A stretch of DNA of 64,000 nucleotides from Trachythela sp. YZ-2020 (taxonomy: Eukaryota > Cnidaria > Anthozoa > Malacalcyonacea > Clavulariidae), in the NCBI GenBank assembly GCA_016169945.1, contig JADLSH010000365.1, positions 1,174,501-1,238,500 on the forward strand. Reading direction: 5' to 3'. Below, in pieces: positions 54,224-64,000 of the stretch (position 1 is the stretch's first letter; the number at the start of each line of letters is the position of its first letter). Made by a program: the position numbers and the translations under genes. Under the pieces are notes generated by a model. That model made no database searches and was not told the origin of the DNA. It saw only the letters and a program-made list of their open reading frames with translations.

Positions 54224-55320
54224 ACGTAGAGGGATGGTGATAAGTCACATGACCAAGAGCAGAACACCTTAACCAAGGTCAGAGAACCTTTACAATATGT
54301 GTATAATTGACCAGGGGACCGGCAATACAATGGGCCATATTTGGCAAATTGATATGTTAAAAATATGTGTATCCATCCAACATATCCATTGGCGAAGGTG
54401 TTAGTAGGAATGTTTTGGCGAAGAGATTTTGCAGTGAATCTTGCCAAGTGTTGTGTGTTAAAACACGAATAGAACACGAATGGTAGAATCCATTTACTTC
54501 TGCGGTGGGATATTCTATGACCAAGGTCAGATATGACCATTACGAAAGGAAAAGAGATTGCTGATTTTAGCAATTGAGCTAAGTTAGTTGAGTTCAGTTG
54601 GATGGAAAACAGATACCTTTGTCTTTCTCCAAACTATCTATGTGTAGAACACATTATGCCCTGTTTGTCTTCTGCGGTTGTGGTAAAGAATCCAATATTC
54701 ATTACAGAGCCTTAGTCTCGGGACTTTAAAGCGAAGGTTAGTACAAGCGTGTAAGATATCAGTGCGTATCCTAGAATAGATGTCTCGTGGTGGACTGAGA
54801 ATTAACTCGTCAACATGGAAGCTGTATGAAAAATAGAGCATCGAACCCGCATAGCGAATTAGAGTCGAACAACATTTCTATTTAACATACGCATTTTTAG
54901 ATGTCTGCACTTTGAAAATAGAAAATTCGTCAAAAATATTTATTAACATAGGAAGTAGGAACATTGTTGTATGTTCATCAACATATATAGTTGGTTGTAA
55001 ATTGTACCCTGTATACGTATTGTAATGCAAGCATATAGGCTTTTGGTTGTATTTATATAATTAAAGTTCGCAAATTTTAGGCATAGAATCGTGTGTTGTC
55101 TCCGATAAACGGAGTGCTAAAGCTATGCCAACTATAGGGACTGGAGCTAAATAAATAGGACATCCACTCCATCAATACTGAGCACTATCAGAACACGATA
55201 TTTTTTCACTGTACATAAACCACTTTCGCAAGATTCAGTTCAGCCCTGTTAAGTGTTGTGTAGAAGAGATATTTATTACTGCACTATACATTTCACATAA
55301 TATTATGAACCTTCGGCTAT
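54224..55320 (+). other. Probable 3' UTR and downstream flank of the GEF gene
   Basis: Follows the stop codon. AAATAAATAGG near 55149 could serve as a poly(A) signal. Conserved in copy B. Minus-strand frames at 54079-54573 are antisense to exon 30 and not genes. Confidence 0.4.
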
Positions 55321-55465
55321 CACATGTGAAAGTAGGCTATATGTGAAACTCGAATTTCGCATGTGAAAATTCTGAATCTCACATGGGAAATGTGCATTTT
55401 TACATGCGAAATGTTTCAATTTCACATAGAATTTCACATGTGAAAATGATGTGAAATTTCGTAAG
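55321..55465. repeat. CACATGTGAAA palindrome cluster
   Basis: Variants of TTTCACATGTGAAA recur at least eight times; the copy B equivalent is 63535-63685. Confidence 0.75.
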
Positions 55466-55749
55466 GGTTGATAACAGTGTGACCATAAAAATATATGATG
55501 TGAACCAGCCTTCAGATTGTTGTGTTCATGAGTCTATAGGACTGGTATAATCATATGTTCTGGTTAGAGCATGCATGTGCAGAGCATGTTCTGTATATAT
55601 TTAAGCAACACTGGCTGCTAAAACAAAGATATATATTTTATTTAATAAAATTTTGTCATGAAAGTTCACAGTTGTTTAAAGTATAACTGAGTTCAGTTCA
55701 GTTCAGTTTCAGTCCAGTTCAGGTTCAGTTCAGTCTAACTTAACGTAAG

Positions 55750-56842
55750 GGTAGTTTTTAGTGAGGGAGGAAACCTCCGGAGTACCCGGAGAAAAACCCT
55801 CGAAGCACAGGAGAGAACCAACCAATCTCAACAATCAACATACATGAGTTAATCAAGCACAGGGACGTTACCCAACCGAAGTAAATCCCTGTAAAGGGAC
55901 AGCGCGATAACGCGCTAATTTTGCCTTAGTCGCATGTGGGAAGAGCTTGATGAGTGCTTCCAATTTGACCCTATCAGACAGCGCTGTTTCTCCGAATATA
56001 CTCCAGTTTTCCCTGTAGTAACACTGGAACAATAAGGGATGACCCTTATACTGGTACTCTGAGAAGAGCAGCATTGACAAAACTGACACCGCTATTCAGT
56101 TGAGAAGCGTCTTCATCAACCAACGTACTCGTTATTTGGAAACGAAAAATAGTCGCATTTGGACGAGAACACCTGCTACACTGGCTTAACTTATATTGTG
56201 TTGTGTTAAGTATCTTCAGTATGTTTATCTACCCTGTTTACATGTCGCTCAGATACAGACATTCACTTAATATACGTCTTAAGCTGTTGACAGTATATAT
56301 TTGCCCCAGTTAAACCTGTCTGGCACTGTAATATTTTTGTTAATATATTGTGCTTTTTTCTTCTCATTTCACAGGTAGACGTTTTAAGTTTCGCAAGAAG
56401 TAATTTCCAGTCATCATAGCTGAATTTATGGGGGCTGCTGAGCGGTGTACACCCCAACCCAAAGCCCTTAAGCACTTCTAGTCTCAGTATCAACGAGTTT
56501 TTCAACAATATCATAAATGTCATTAATGGCACTTGAAAAACTGGGGGTGATCGATAGCGGTGGGGTGCACCCTTGATTAATCTGCCCCCCTCAGATGCAG
56601 ATCAGCACATAAAACTGAAAAAGAACCCTGAAAATATATTTCATTTAAAATGTTCTTGAGAAACTGTTTTTGGCAGTTGTCTGTATCAAAAACATGTATA
56701 ATTTGTTCTATTTTATTTTATTTTTGTAGCAGAAATCTTTCATGCCTTTTCTTCAGATCTAACCTATATCCTCTGAGGATAAGTCTGCCCTTCTCCAGCG
56801 TGAGGCGACGGGGAAGCGTATTGGTAGTATTCTACAATAAGC
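55750..56842. other. Spacer between duplication copies; SINE-rich
   Basis: Contains a SINE piece with GGAAACCTCCGGAGTACCCG (55769-55830) and a SINE-derived unit (55920-56105: CTGTAGTAACACTGG). The remainder to 56842 shows nothing recognisable and no upstream GEF exons. Confidence 0.55.
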
Positions 56843-57062
56843 TGTATGTAGCTTCGTAACTACAATGCTGTGATGGCCATTGGTGTTGGGGCTCCATGCA
56901 GTGCTCCTGTACGACGACTGCGCAAAGCTATCCCAGATCTCATACCAAAACGATATCTTGATCAACTGCACATTATGGAGGTACTCATGGATTCCAGAGA
57001 GAACCACAAGAAATATCGTGAATCTTTGAAAATATGTCCAAGTCCTTCCGTTCCATATTTCG
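56843..57062 (+). pseudogene. GEF exon 28 remnant, 5' truncated
   Basis: Identical frame to exon 28 from NYNAVMAIGVGA onward, but the first codons are lost at the duplication breakpoint, an in-frame TAG appears just before (TGTATGTAG), and there is no acceptor. The donor g|gtgagt is kept. No upstream GEF exons precede it in the spacer. Confidence 0.85.
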
Positions 57063-57500
57063 GTGAGTTTATCATGTTGTTTTATTCTTAAAAGGCGCAT
57101 CGTAACGGCTAGAAATCGGTTGTTTAGTATGTGGTTTAAATTTTTGTATACACGGCACACATTTTATAATTTTGGGTAATTTTGATCCTAAGACCCGCAG
57201 CCTTTTGAAAAAGAAAGAGTGTTGCTGAATATGTTGTGGGACATTTTTGCTTCGAGGGAAAATTTTGGGTCCCATATATAGCAATGTTGTCGATGTTGGA
57301 CAAACAAAGAAATATTTGAGGACACATCTAGATCTTCAGATGTCGCTACAGCAATGTGTTTGAGGATGAGTAAATAGTGAAAACATTTGAGAAAACATCA
57401 AGAATTTCAGATATTTATGCAGCAATGTTTTCTGTAGTTTGCCAGGGATTTAGTCATATTGGAAACACGTTTCTAACAGCATTGAACTACTTTCCACTAG

Positions 57501-58409
57501 GTGTGTATTTGAAAGATCTGATCTATATCTCAGAAGGTAACCCAGACTACCTTAATGGCGGTATGATCAATCTAGGAAAACGGAGACTTTTGTATGCAGT
57601 ACTTTTTTTTTTTTTTTCAATTTCAATTTATTAAAGATTACATAAATTCGCACCATCGGTAAGGTGAATTACATTATATATTACAGGGTGTAAAATGATA
57701 TATTACATTCAATTGGTATGTAGTTAAAACTATTAAAAAATCTTAGTTAAAATATAGCATGCAATAATATATAGTTAAAATTTTAAAGGATCTCAGTTAT
57801 TGCTGATTATAAACCACCGTCATAGTCGGAAAAAAACTATTTTTGAATCTATCTGTTCTACATTTATATAAAGACAAATTATTTCCACTACGCACCGATC
57901 GTCCATGCGATTCATACCTCGTACAAGGTATAAGGTAGGAAAGTTTCGAACTTGACTGGGTTTTAAGTTTATTAAAAAGTTTCAAACACAAACGTTGACG
58001 GTTGTCATCAAGTCTTGGACATCCAGTAAGAGCTAAACCTTCGCGGTAGGATAAATGTGGAAATATAATGCGGAAAAATCGCTTCTGTATGCGTTCGATC
58101 TTCTCAACAAGAAAAGAAGGGAGGCATGTATGCCACACAGCGCAGCCATACTCCAAAATGGAGCGGATAAGAGATGTATATATACTTATTAGGTCATCTT
58201 CAGGCACTCCATTACGCTTCAGAGTACGAATAATATATAAACGTCTTGCGGCTTTCTTCGTAATAATATCTACGTGATCATTCCATTTTAAGTCGTCTTG
58301 GATTTGAAGACCTAACAATTTATGGCTACTATAATCGTTTCGAGCGGTATTCTATTGATGGTAAGCTGTGGTCCGAAGATTCCAAGTAAAATCATACAAC
58401 TTTGAGCAG
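57501..58409 (+). pseudogene. GEF exon 29 remnant split by a LINE insertion
   Basis: The exon is intact from the acceptor ttccactag to GCAGTACTT at 57604, is then interrupted by 767 bp of LINE, and resumes at 58372 to the donor at 58409. About seven bases present in copy A (CACCAGA) are missing at the junction. The catalytic domain cannot be encoded. Confidence 0.88.
57605..58371 (-). mobile_element. 5'-truncated non-LTR retrotransposon (CR1/Jockey-group LINE)
   Basis: Minus-strand reading frame at 58318-57797 encodes the C-terminal part of a LINE reverse transcriptase protein (LQIQDDLKWNDHV, then AARRLYIIRTLKR, SILEYGCAVWH and IERIQKRFFRIIF). An upstream frameshift is visible. The sense 3' end has AATAAA followed by a poly(A) run (T-run at 57603-57618). 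Absent from copy A, so it inserted after or during divergence. Confidence 0.9.
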
Positions 58410-59066
58410 GTATGCAGGTTTCATTAAGAGATTATAGATTTTGGGCATGTCGCTCGATATATATATTTCTCAAACTCGTTAATAATTCATGAGCAAAACA
58501 CAAAGGAAATCACCACCATATCGTTGTCTTGATACCACGGTAATAAACACCCATAAAATAACTGAACTTTCGCGTTGAATTTCTCTTTAAATACTGGTTT
58601 GTTTGAGAAGCCATATCATACACTCGAAGTCGTTTATTATAGTGATTTAAAAACACCTCAAAGTATGTTAAAAAACTCGGCTAGCGCCTTGTTTTTCAAC
58701 ACACTTTTCGGTGTTTCAAATCACTATAATAAACTCATTCTCATGTATGATATATTACATATATTCATCAATTATTTATAAATTTGATAACTTCTCTTAT
58801 CAAACTCATTAATAATTAAAAAGATTTGTTAATGTATACAGTACACATCGCTTGTTATTTACGCTTTGAACGTAATTGCTAACAGCATGTGCTTTGCGTT
58901 CCTTTCGAACTGCTAAGTTTAAATGGCGTGAGCGCTTCTGTTCTGCTTTAGTATATATATCGTTAAAATATTTGATAAGATAACACTTAATATTCTTAAT
59001 TAAAATCCTTTTGGAAATCAATTTTGGGACATGCAAATGCTGACAAACATTATTCGAAACGTTTAA

Positions 59067-59988
59067 GGTGGCTCGATAGGAAAAAATCAAGAAAAATTGA
59101 ATTTTTCAAAAATGGTATTTTTTCAATGTTCAACCTTTAAACTATCATATACAATTCGTTTTTTAAAGAGTAAAAGCGATTTACGTTTATTCTGAGGGAT
59201 TTTATAATGTACACCATCAAATTTTGAACAGGTTACCATGGCAACGTGATCTGTGTTTTTGAAAAACGACCATATAAAACGTTCTGTATGCACCATTTTA
59301 GTTTTGTTTCGCAAAAAGATTAGACAAAGGAAGAAAGGTTATATTGACAATCTGACAGAACAAGAAGGCACCCAGTATGAAGCTGGAGCATTTTGAGCCC
59401 TGTACTCAAGCTGGTCAGTGACAGTAAACTTTGGAACTGATTTTCTCAATCTGTCGTTTTTAGGCCTTTTCCGAATTTGTTTTTGTGATATCTCAAAAAC
59501 TATACAAGCTATTGACTTGAAATTTTCACTGAGTATTGAGGAGTCTATTAGTTGTGCAAGGAACTAGGATATTTGAGTTTGGTACCCCCAGTAATGAGTT
59601 ATGGATATTTTGCTAAGTCAATGTAGGGCATTTTTCTTTACTGTTATTGAGGATGCTAGAAAATAATGAAGGGATGGCCATATCTAGTTGATCCTAGTTC
59701 CTTGCATAGCTCAACCATTGGTTATAATATGTTGAAAGTTTTAGACTCTTACCTATTATACATTCCAAGATATTAACTTTCCCGCAACCCCTTATTTTTC
59801 GCACCGGGAAAAGTTGCCTTCAGTGTTCAGGGCACTACTCTCATGAGATTTACCCAATGTACACCAAACCTTTTTGGGTAAATGTACTAAGTATGTCACT
59901 TCTGCTGAATTAAAATGGTTTCATACCATAAGTTATTTCATGGTGAAATAAGCTATCGAAAATACATGAATTTGCCTATCGAGCCACC
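59067..59988. mobile_element. Non-autonomous TTAA-target DNA transposon (piggyBac-like)
   Basis: Bounded by 14-bp perfect terminal inverted repeats GGTGGCTCGATAGG and flanked by TTAA on both sides (59063-59066 and 59989-59992). The paralogous site in copy A (about 51792) is uninterrupted, giving an empty-site control. No transposase frame is present. Confidence 0.88.
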
Positions 59989-60460
59989 TTAATTAAACCG
60001 ACGCAATAATGTAAATTATTTAACTTCAACTTCAAAATGACACACGAGTTAGCATCGAAACGTCGTTGTCAAATAAAAGTATTTATTTTAAAACTCTTGT
60101 TTAGGAATTTTTTATTATGGTTATCGTGAGAAATGATATGTCATAAAATCAAGAAAAATGTCATTCAATTATGTTTCTTTCCATATATTTTTCAAATGAT
60201 AAGCTTTATTTATGAATAAACTACAATATAAAATGCAAGTCAACCACTCTTACAGTAGGTTTTTTCACCATCTATACTTTGCGCTGGTAAAGACTACACG
60301 AACAGTTGGTAGCCAAATCCGAGCGGAAAGTAAGGGGGGGGGGGGTTCAATGTCTGGAATAACGATAAATGCCTGGTTATGGCTTTTCTTCAGAACTCGT
60401 CTCATAGTGCGTGAAATGCTGTTCGAGACACCCTAGAATTTTCTACCGCGATTTCTGTCT

Positions 60461-61375
60461 TCAAATGAGGATGTTCTTCGCTGCGTCTCTAAAATTGCCG
60501 CTCCGCCAAAATACGAGACAAGGGTTGAGTAGAGAGTTGAGATACATTAATGTGAATGAAACTATATACAAAATCAAGTACATGTTGTCATCAATTTTCC
60601 AAGGCCTTATTAATCTATGAATTGACAACAGTAAACCAAGAGAATAGCATCCAAACAGACCTAAGGTTACAAAAAGTGCGGTGATTGTTGATCTGAGGAC
60701 GGTTTTCCCCGTCACAAACGTCTGAGCTGTTGGAGTTTGAGTGGTTTGAATAGCGTTTCGATGTCGAGCCACGAGTTTGTATGTCCAACACCAAGTAAAA
60801 ATAACAGAAATTATTGTCAAGAATATTGTGATAGAATATACATAATGTGCGAAAGATATATGATGAAATATCGCTGAGTTTATCACTGCTAACATCATAA
60901 AAAGCCAGGAGACGACAATAGCTATTTTTAAACGACTCTTAGTAATGATACTTTCAAAACGATACGGACAAGCCAAGGTGATATAAATTTGTAACGAAAG
61001 AATAGCAATTGTAACTAATGAAACACTATGAAATAACCACGATGATAATGTAGTAATATACCAAACCAGACAATCTCTTTTTCCCATTAAACCACTCAAG
61101 ATTGCGGCCACAAATGTGGGTTGTACGAAAGCAGTCACGCCAATGTCTGTAATGGCAAGGAGTAAGAAGATTGTATTCTGAATTGTTCGTAGCCGAGGGT
61201 TACGATAGTACGCCATTATGACGAGACCGTTGGCCAGTGTTCCAAATAAGGCAGTAACGATATTTATAACAACAATCACAATTTCTGCAACAATTTCTTG
61301 CTTGCTAGAAGAAAAGTGTATTTCGCCATAAATGCATGTTATAGTAAAAGGAAGTTGTGTCGAATTAATTGCCAT
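60461..61375 (-). CDS. Class A GPCR, copy B (paralogue of 52259-53173)
   Basis: 304 residues, intact, same start and end as copy A. By my count 19 residues differ. Four are in and around TM3 (YITTLSSWLFHS against YITRLSSSLFLG) and eight lie across TM4, ECL2 and the start of TM5, including loss of the only ECL2 Cys (HYVYSIT against NYICAGT). The C-terminal half and intracellular faces are almost unchanged. The same QIY and CYSL departures are present. A putative AATAAA is at 60205-60210. Either a functional paralogue with altered ligand pocket or, less likely given this divergence, a second haplotype placed in tandem by assembly. Confidence 0.9.
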   Translation of the reverse strand: MAINSTQLPFTITCIYGEIHFSSSKQEIVAEIVIVVINIVTALFGTLANGLVIMAYYRNPRLRTIQNTIFLLLAITDIGVTAFVQPTFVAAILSGLMGKRDCLVWYITTLSSWLFHSVSLVTIAILSLQIYITLACPYRFESIITKSRLKIAIVVSWLFMMLAVINSAIFHHISFAHYVYSITIFLTIISVIFTWCWTYKLVARHRNAIQTTQTPTAQTFVTGKTVLRSTITALFVTLGLFGCYSLGLLLSIHRLIRPWKIDDNMYLILYIVSFTLMYLNSLLNPCLVFWRSGNFRDAAKNILI

Positions 61376-62299
61376 GTACTCGGTGTTTTCCTTTGAAACG
61401 ATTTTTGAATCTTCTTCAGTATTATTTTAATCCTTAATTTGCTTTTTTTTGTAAATGATATACAAAACTATGTACGCAACTTAGCACAAACGTTTTTAGA
61501 TGATATGAAAAGCCTGCACGAACTAAGCTTAGTTCATATTAACTAAATACTAGTCTATATTATGTTAACTCATGCTGTGTTGTAAGTATTACTTTTTAAT
61601 AAAACAGAACGATGAATATTTTTAATTAATACTGCTTGAATTCTTGAATATAAACGTTTATTAAAACCTTGTCAATCTGTCAGAATGTAAGCCTTGTGTG
61701 TTTGTGTTTTTGGATTAAATTCATTCAGAATTACAAAACTGTTCGTTAGAACTGCCGGCACGCAGACTAGATGTTAAAGCACATCTGTGTCCGTTTGACA
61801 TTGTGTTTTCGATAAATTTTTTAAACAGCAACAACAATCAAGCTTTTAGCTGTCCAATGACACGGTAATCCTTTTTGTATTGTTTAATATAATCCCCAAA
61901 CGCAACGGCGCGAAATGCCGTTCCGGGCAATAGCACGGGGCGTGGATACTAATTCCGCTCGGCTATTTATTACACGCGGGAAAAAAAGGAAAGCTATTGG
62001 GAGATCAAAGTTCATTGCGCGTGGCTATGTGTCATGGGTAGTGAACTGTATATACATGGAGGGCCGACTCCAGCTCATAAAGTGAAGCCAAACATGGCGG
62101 AAATTGAAGGCATTCTTGTGCGTCAGTTTCAGTCCCCTACGCGCGCGGTCAAAGGTTTTCAATAGGATGCTTAATCCGTGCAGTCCTTGTTATCAGATCA
62201 GTGGGATCACCAGGTTGTCTCATTTAACAGGCCAGCCCATCTCCATATACTTAATACTTATGTAGTCAACGCACAAATCTAACGGAAATTTTTCCCTAG
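61376..62299 (-). promoter_or_regulatory. Region upstream of GPCR B
   Basis: Paralogous to 53174-54067, with small indels (for example an extra GGTTTTCAATAGG-like duplication near 62150). Positional inference only. Confidence 0.35.
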
Positions 62300-62455
62300 G
62301 TGCCTGAAATTCAGGAGTACCTTCTAAATACTGAAAGATATACGGACGAACAACTACATCGGATGTCTCGTAAATTGGACACGAGTTCCAGGCATACCAT
62401 ATCTGAAGGCAGCCGCGAAGTATCTGTGTCTGTATCGGGTGTCTCGATGGTTTGA
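62300..62455 (+). pseudogene. GEF exon 30 remnant, intact sequence
   Basis: Same 51 codons and TGA as exon 30 with the acceptor tccctag preserved, but the upstream remnants are broken. The lack of visible decay points to a recent duplication. Confidence 0.8.
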
Positions 62456-64000
62456 ACGTAGAGGGATGGTGATAAGTCACATGACCAAGAGCAGAACACC
62501 TTAACCAAGGTCAGAGAACCTTTACAATATGTGTATAATAATGATCAGGGGACCGGCAATACAATGGGCCATATTTGGCAAATTGATATGCTAACGACAT
62601 GTGTATCCATTCAACATATCCATTGGCGAAGGTGTTAGTAGGAAAGTTTTGGCGAAGAGATTTTTCAGTGAATCTTGCCAAGTGTTGTGTATTAAAACAC
62701 GAATAGAACACAAATGGTAGAATCCATTTACTTTCGCGGTGGGATATTCTATGACCAAGGTCAGATATGACCATTACGAAAGGAAAAGAGATTGCTGATT
62801 TTAGCAATTGAGCTAAGTTAGTTGAGTTCAGTTGGATGGAAAACAGATACCTTTGTCTTTCTCCAAACTATCTATGTGTAAAACACATGATGCCCTGTTT
62901 GTCTTCTGCGGTTGTGGTAAAGAATCCAATATTCATTACAGAGCCTTAGTCTCGGGACTTTAAAGCGAAGGTTAGTACAAGCGTGTAAGATATCAGTGCG
63001 TATCCTAGAATAGATGTCTCGTGGTGGACTGAATTAACTCGTCAACATGGAAGCTGTATGAAAAATAGAGCATCGAACCCGCATAGCGAATTAGAGTCGA
63101 ACAACATTTCTATTTAACAAACGCATTTTTAGATGTCTGCACTTTGAAAATAGAAAATTCGTCAAAAATATTTATTAACATAGGAAGTAGGAACATTGTT
63201 GTATGTTGATCAACATGTATAGTTGGTTGTAAATTGTACCTGTATACGTATTGTATTGTAAGCATAGAGGCTTTTGGTTGTATTTATATAATTAAAGTTC
63301 GCAAATTTTAGGCATAGAATCGTGTGTTGTCTCCGATAAACGGAGTGCTAAAGCTATGCCAACTGGGGACTGGAGCTAAATAAATAGGACATCCACTCCA
63401 TCAATGCTGAGCACTATCAGAACACGATATTTTTTCACTGTACGTAAACCACTTTCGCAAGATTCAGTTCAGCCCTGTTAAGTGTTGTGTAGAAGAGATA
63501 TTTATTACTGCACTATACATTTCACATATGAACCTTCGGCTATCACATGTGAAACTAGGCTATATGTGAAACTCGAATTTCGCATGTGAAAATTCTGAAT
63601 CTCACATGGGAAATGTGCATTTTTACATGCGAAATGTTTCAATTTCACATAGAATTTCACATGTGAAAATGATGTGTGAAATTTCGTAAGGGTTGATAAC
63701 AGTGTGACCATAAAAATATATGATGTGAACCAGCCTTCAGATTGTTGTGGTCATGAGTCTATAGGACTGGTATAATCATATGTTCTGGTTAGAGCATGCA
63801 TGTGTAGAGCATGTTCTGTATATATTTAAGCAACACTGGCTGCTAAAACAAAGATATATATTTTATTTAATAAAATTTTGTCATGAAAGTTCACTTTTTC
63901 TTGCTTTTTATACTTTTCGGACTGAAAGGAGGAAAATTCACAGTTGTTTAAAGTATAACTGAGTTCAGTTCAGGTTCAGGTTCGGTTCAGGTTCAGTTCA
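62456..64000. other. Copy B downstream flank to window end
   Basis: Aligned to 54224-55750 of copy A. Differs by an insertion of about 50 bp at about 63895-63945 bounded by TTCAC on both sides. Ends in a GGTTCA microsatellite. Minus-strand frames are unsupported. Confidence 0.5.

Larger units (their letters stand above)
50099..55750 (+). repeat. Segmental duplication, copy A
   Basis: The stretch from inside GEF exon 28 through exons 29-30, the nested GPCR and the tail near a GTTCA microsatellite is repeated from 56843 on. By eye most stretches differ by only a few percent, plus indels. Copy A carries about 250 bp of G-rich DNA (about 50328-50588) absent from B, and lacks the LINE and TTAA element found in B. 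Confidence 0.9.
56843..64000 (+). repeat. Segmental duplication, copy B (runs to window edge)
   Basis: Starts at TGTATG inside what is exon 28 in copy A, without that exon's splice acceptor, and stays aligned to copy A to the window end. B-specific insertions: a truncated LINE at 57605-58371, a TTAA-flanked transposon at 59067-59988, and about 50 bp near 63895-63945. About 1.1 kb of SINE-rich spacer separates it from copy A. Confidence 0.9.

Noticed and set aside
54079..54573. 164-codon minus-strand frame and its partner at 62220-62807
   Set aside because: Antisense to GEF exon 30 and its copy; no family resemblance, and the copies do not preserve the frame.
57797..58318. 173-codon minus-strand frame as a gene inside copy B
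   Set aside because: It is the coding part of the truncated LINE inserted into the exon 29 remnant.

Overview
This is eukaryotic, intron-rich, AT-rich animal DNA. GT-AG introns of about 0.3 to 8 kb, CR1/L2-type LINEs, many families of small inverted-repeat transposons, tRNA-headed SINEs and a divergent class A GPCR pair suggest an invertebrate, most likely a cnidarian (anthozoan). That placement is inference from style, not from a marker gene.

One large plus-strand gene fills most of the window. Thirty exons between 6025 and 54223 join with every splice phase matching, giving 5859 nt: 1952 codons plus a stop. The order of parts is PTB domain, ankyrin repeats, an acidic/Ser-rich linker, armadillo-like helices, RasGEF N-terminal (REM) module, talin-like FERM lobes F2 and F3 with no visible F1, a second linker, and a complete Ras-type CDC25 GEF catalytic domain. 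I know no named protein with this order. It reads as a Ras/Rap activator recruited by two NPxY-reading folds (PTB and FERM F3). One small exon (25482-25542) is deduced mainly from phase arithmetic.

A single-exon class A GPCR lies on the minus strand inside the last intron (52259-53173). The block carrying the end of the GEF gene and this GPCR (about 50099 to 55750) is repeated downstream (56843 to the window end). In the downstream copy the GEF remnant begins in the middle of exon 28 and exon 29 is split by a 5'-truncated LINE, so it is a pseudogene. The GPCR is intact (60461-61375), with about 19 of 304 residues changed, clustered in TM3 and ECL2/TM5. A TTAA-flanked transposon (59067-59988) is present only in the downstream copy.

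The rest is repeats: a 1.6-kb 9-bp minisatellite (2161-3764), two distinct 17-bp arrays (one split by an EN-RT LINE), a 79-bp array, two 117-bp arrays with a hammerhead-like CTGATGA/GAAA signature typical of Penelope-like element repeats, SINE-derived units of about 115 bp, hAT-like and Harbinger-like MITEs with exact 8-bp or 3-bp target duplications, and several foldbacks. The left 6 kb has no recognisable host gene.
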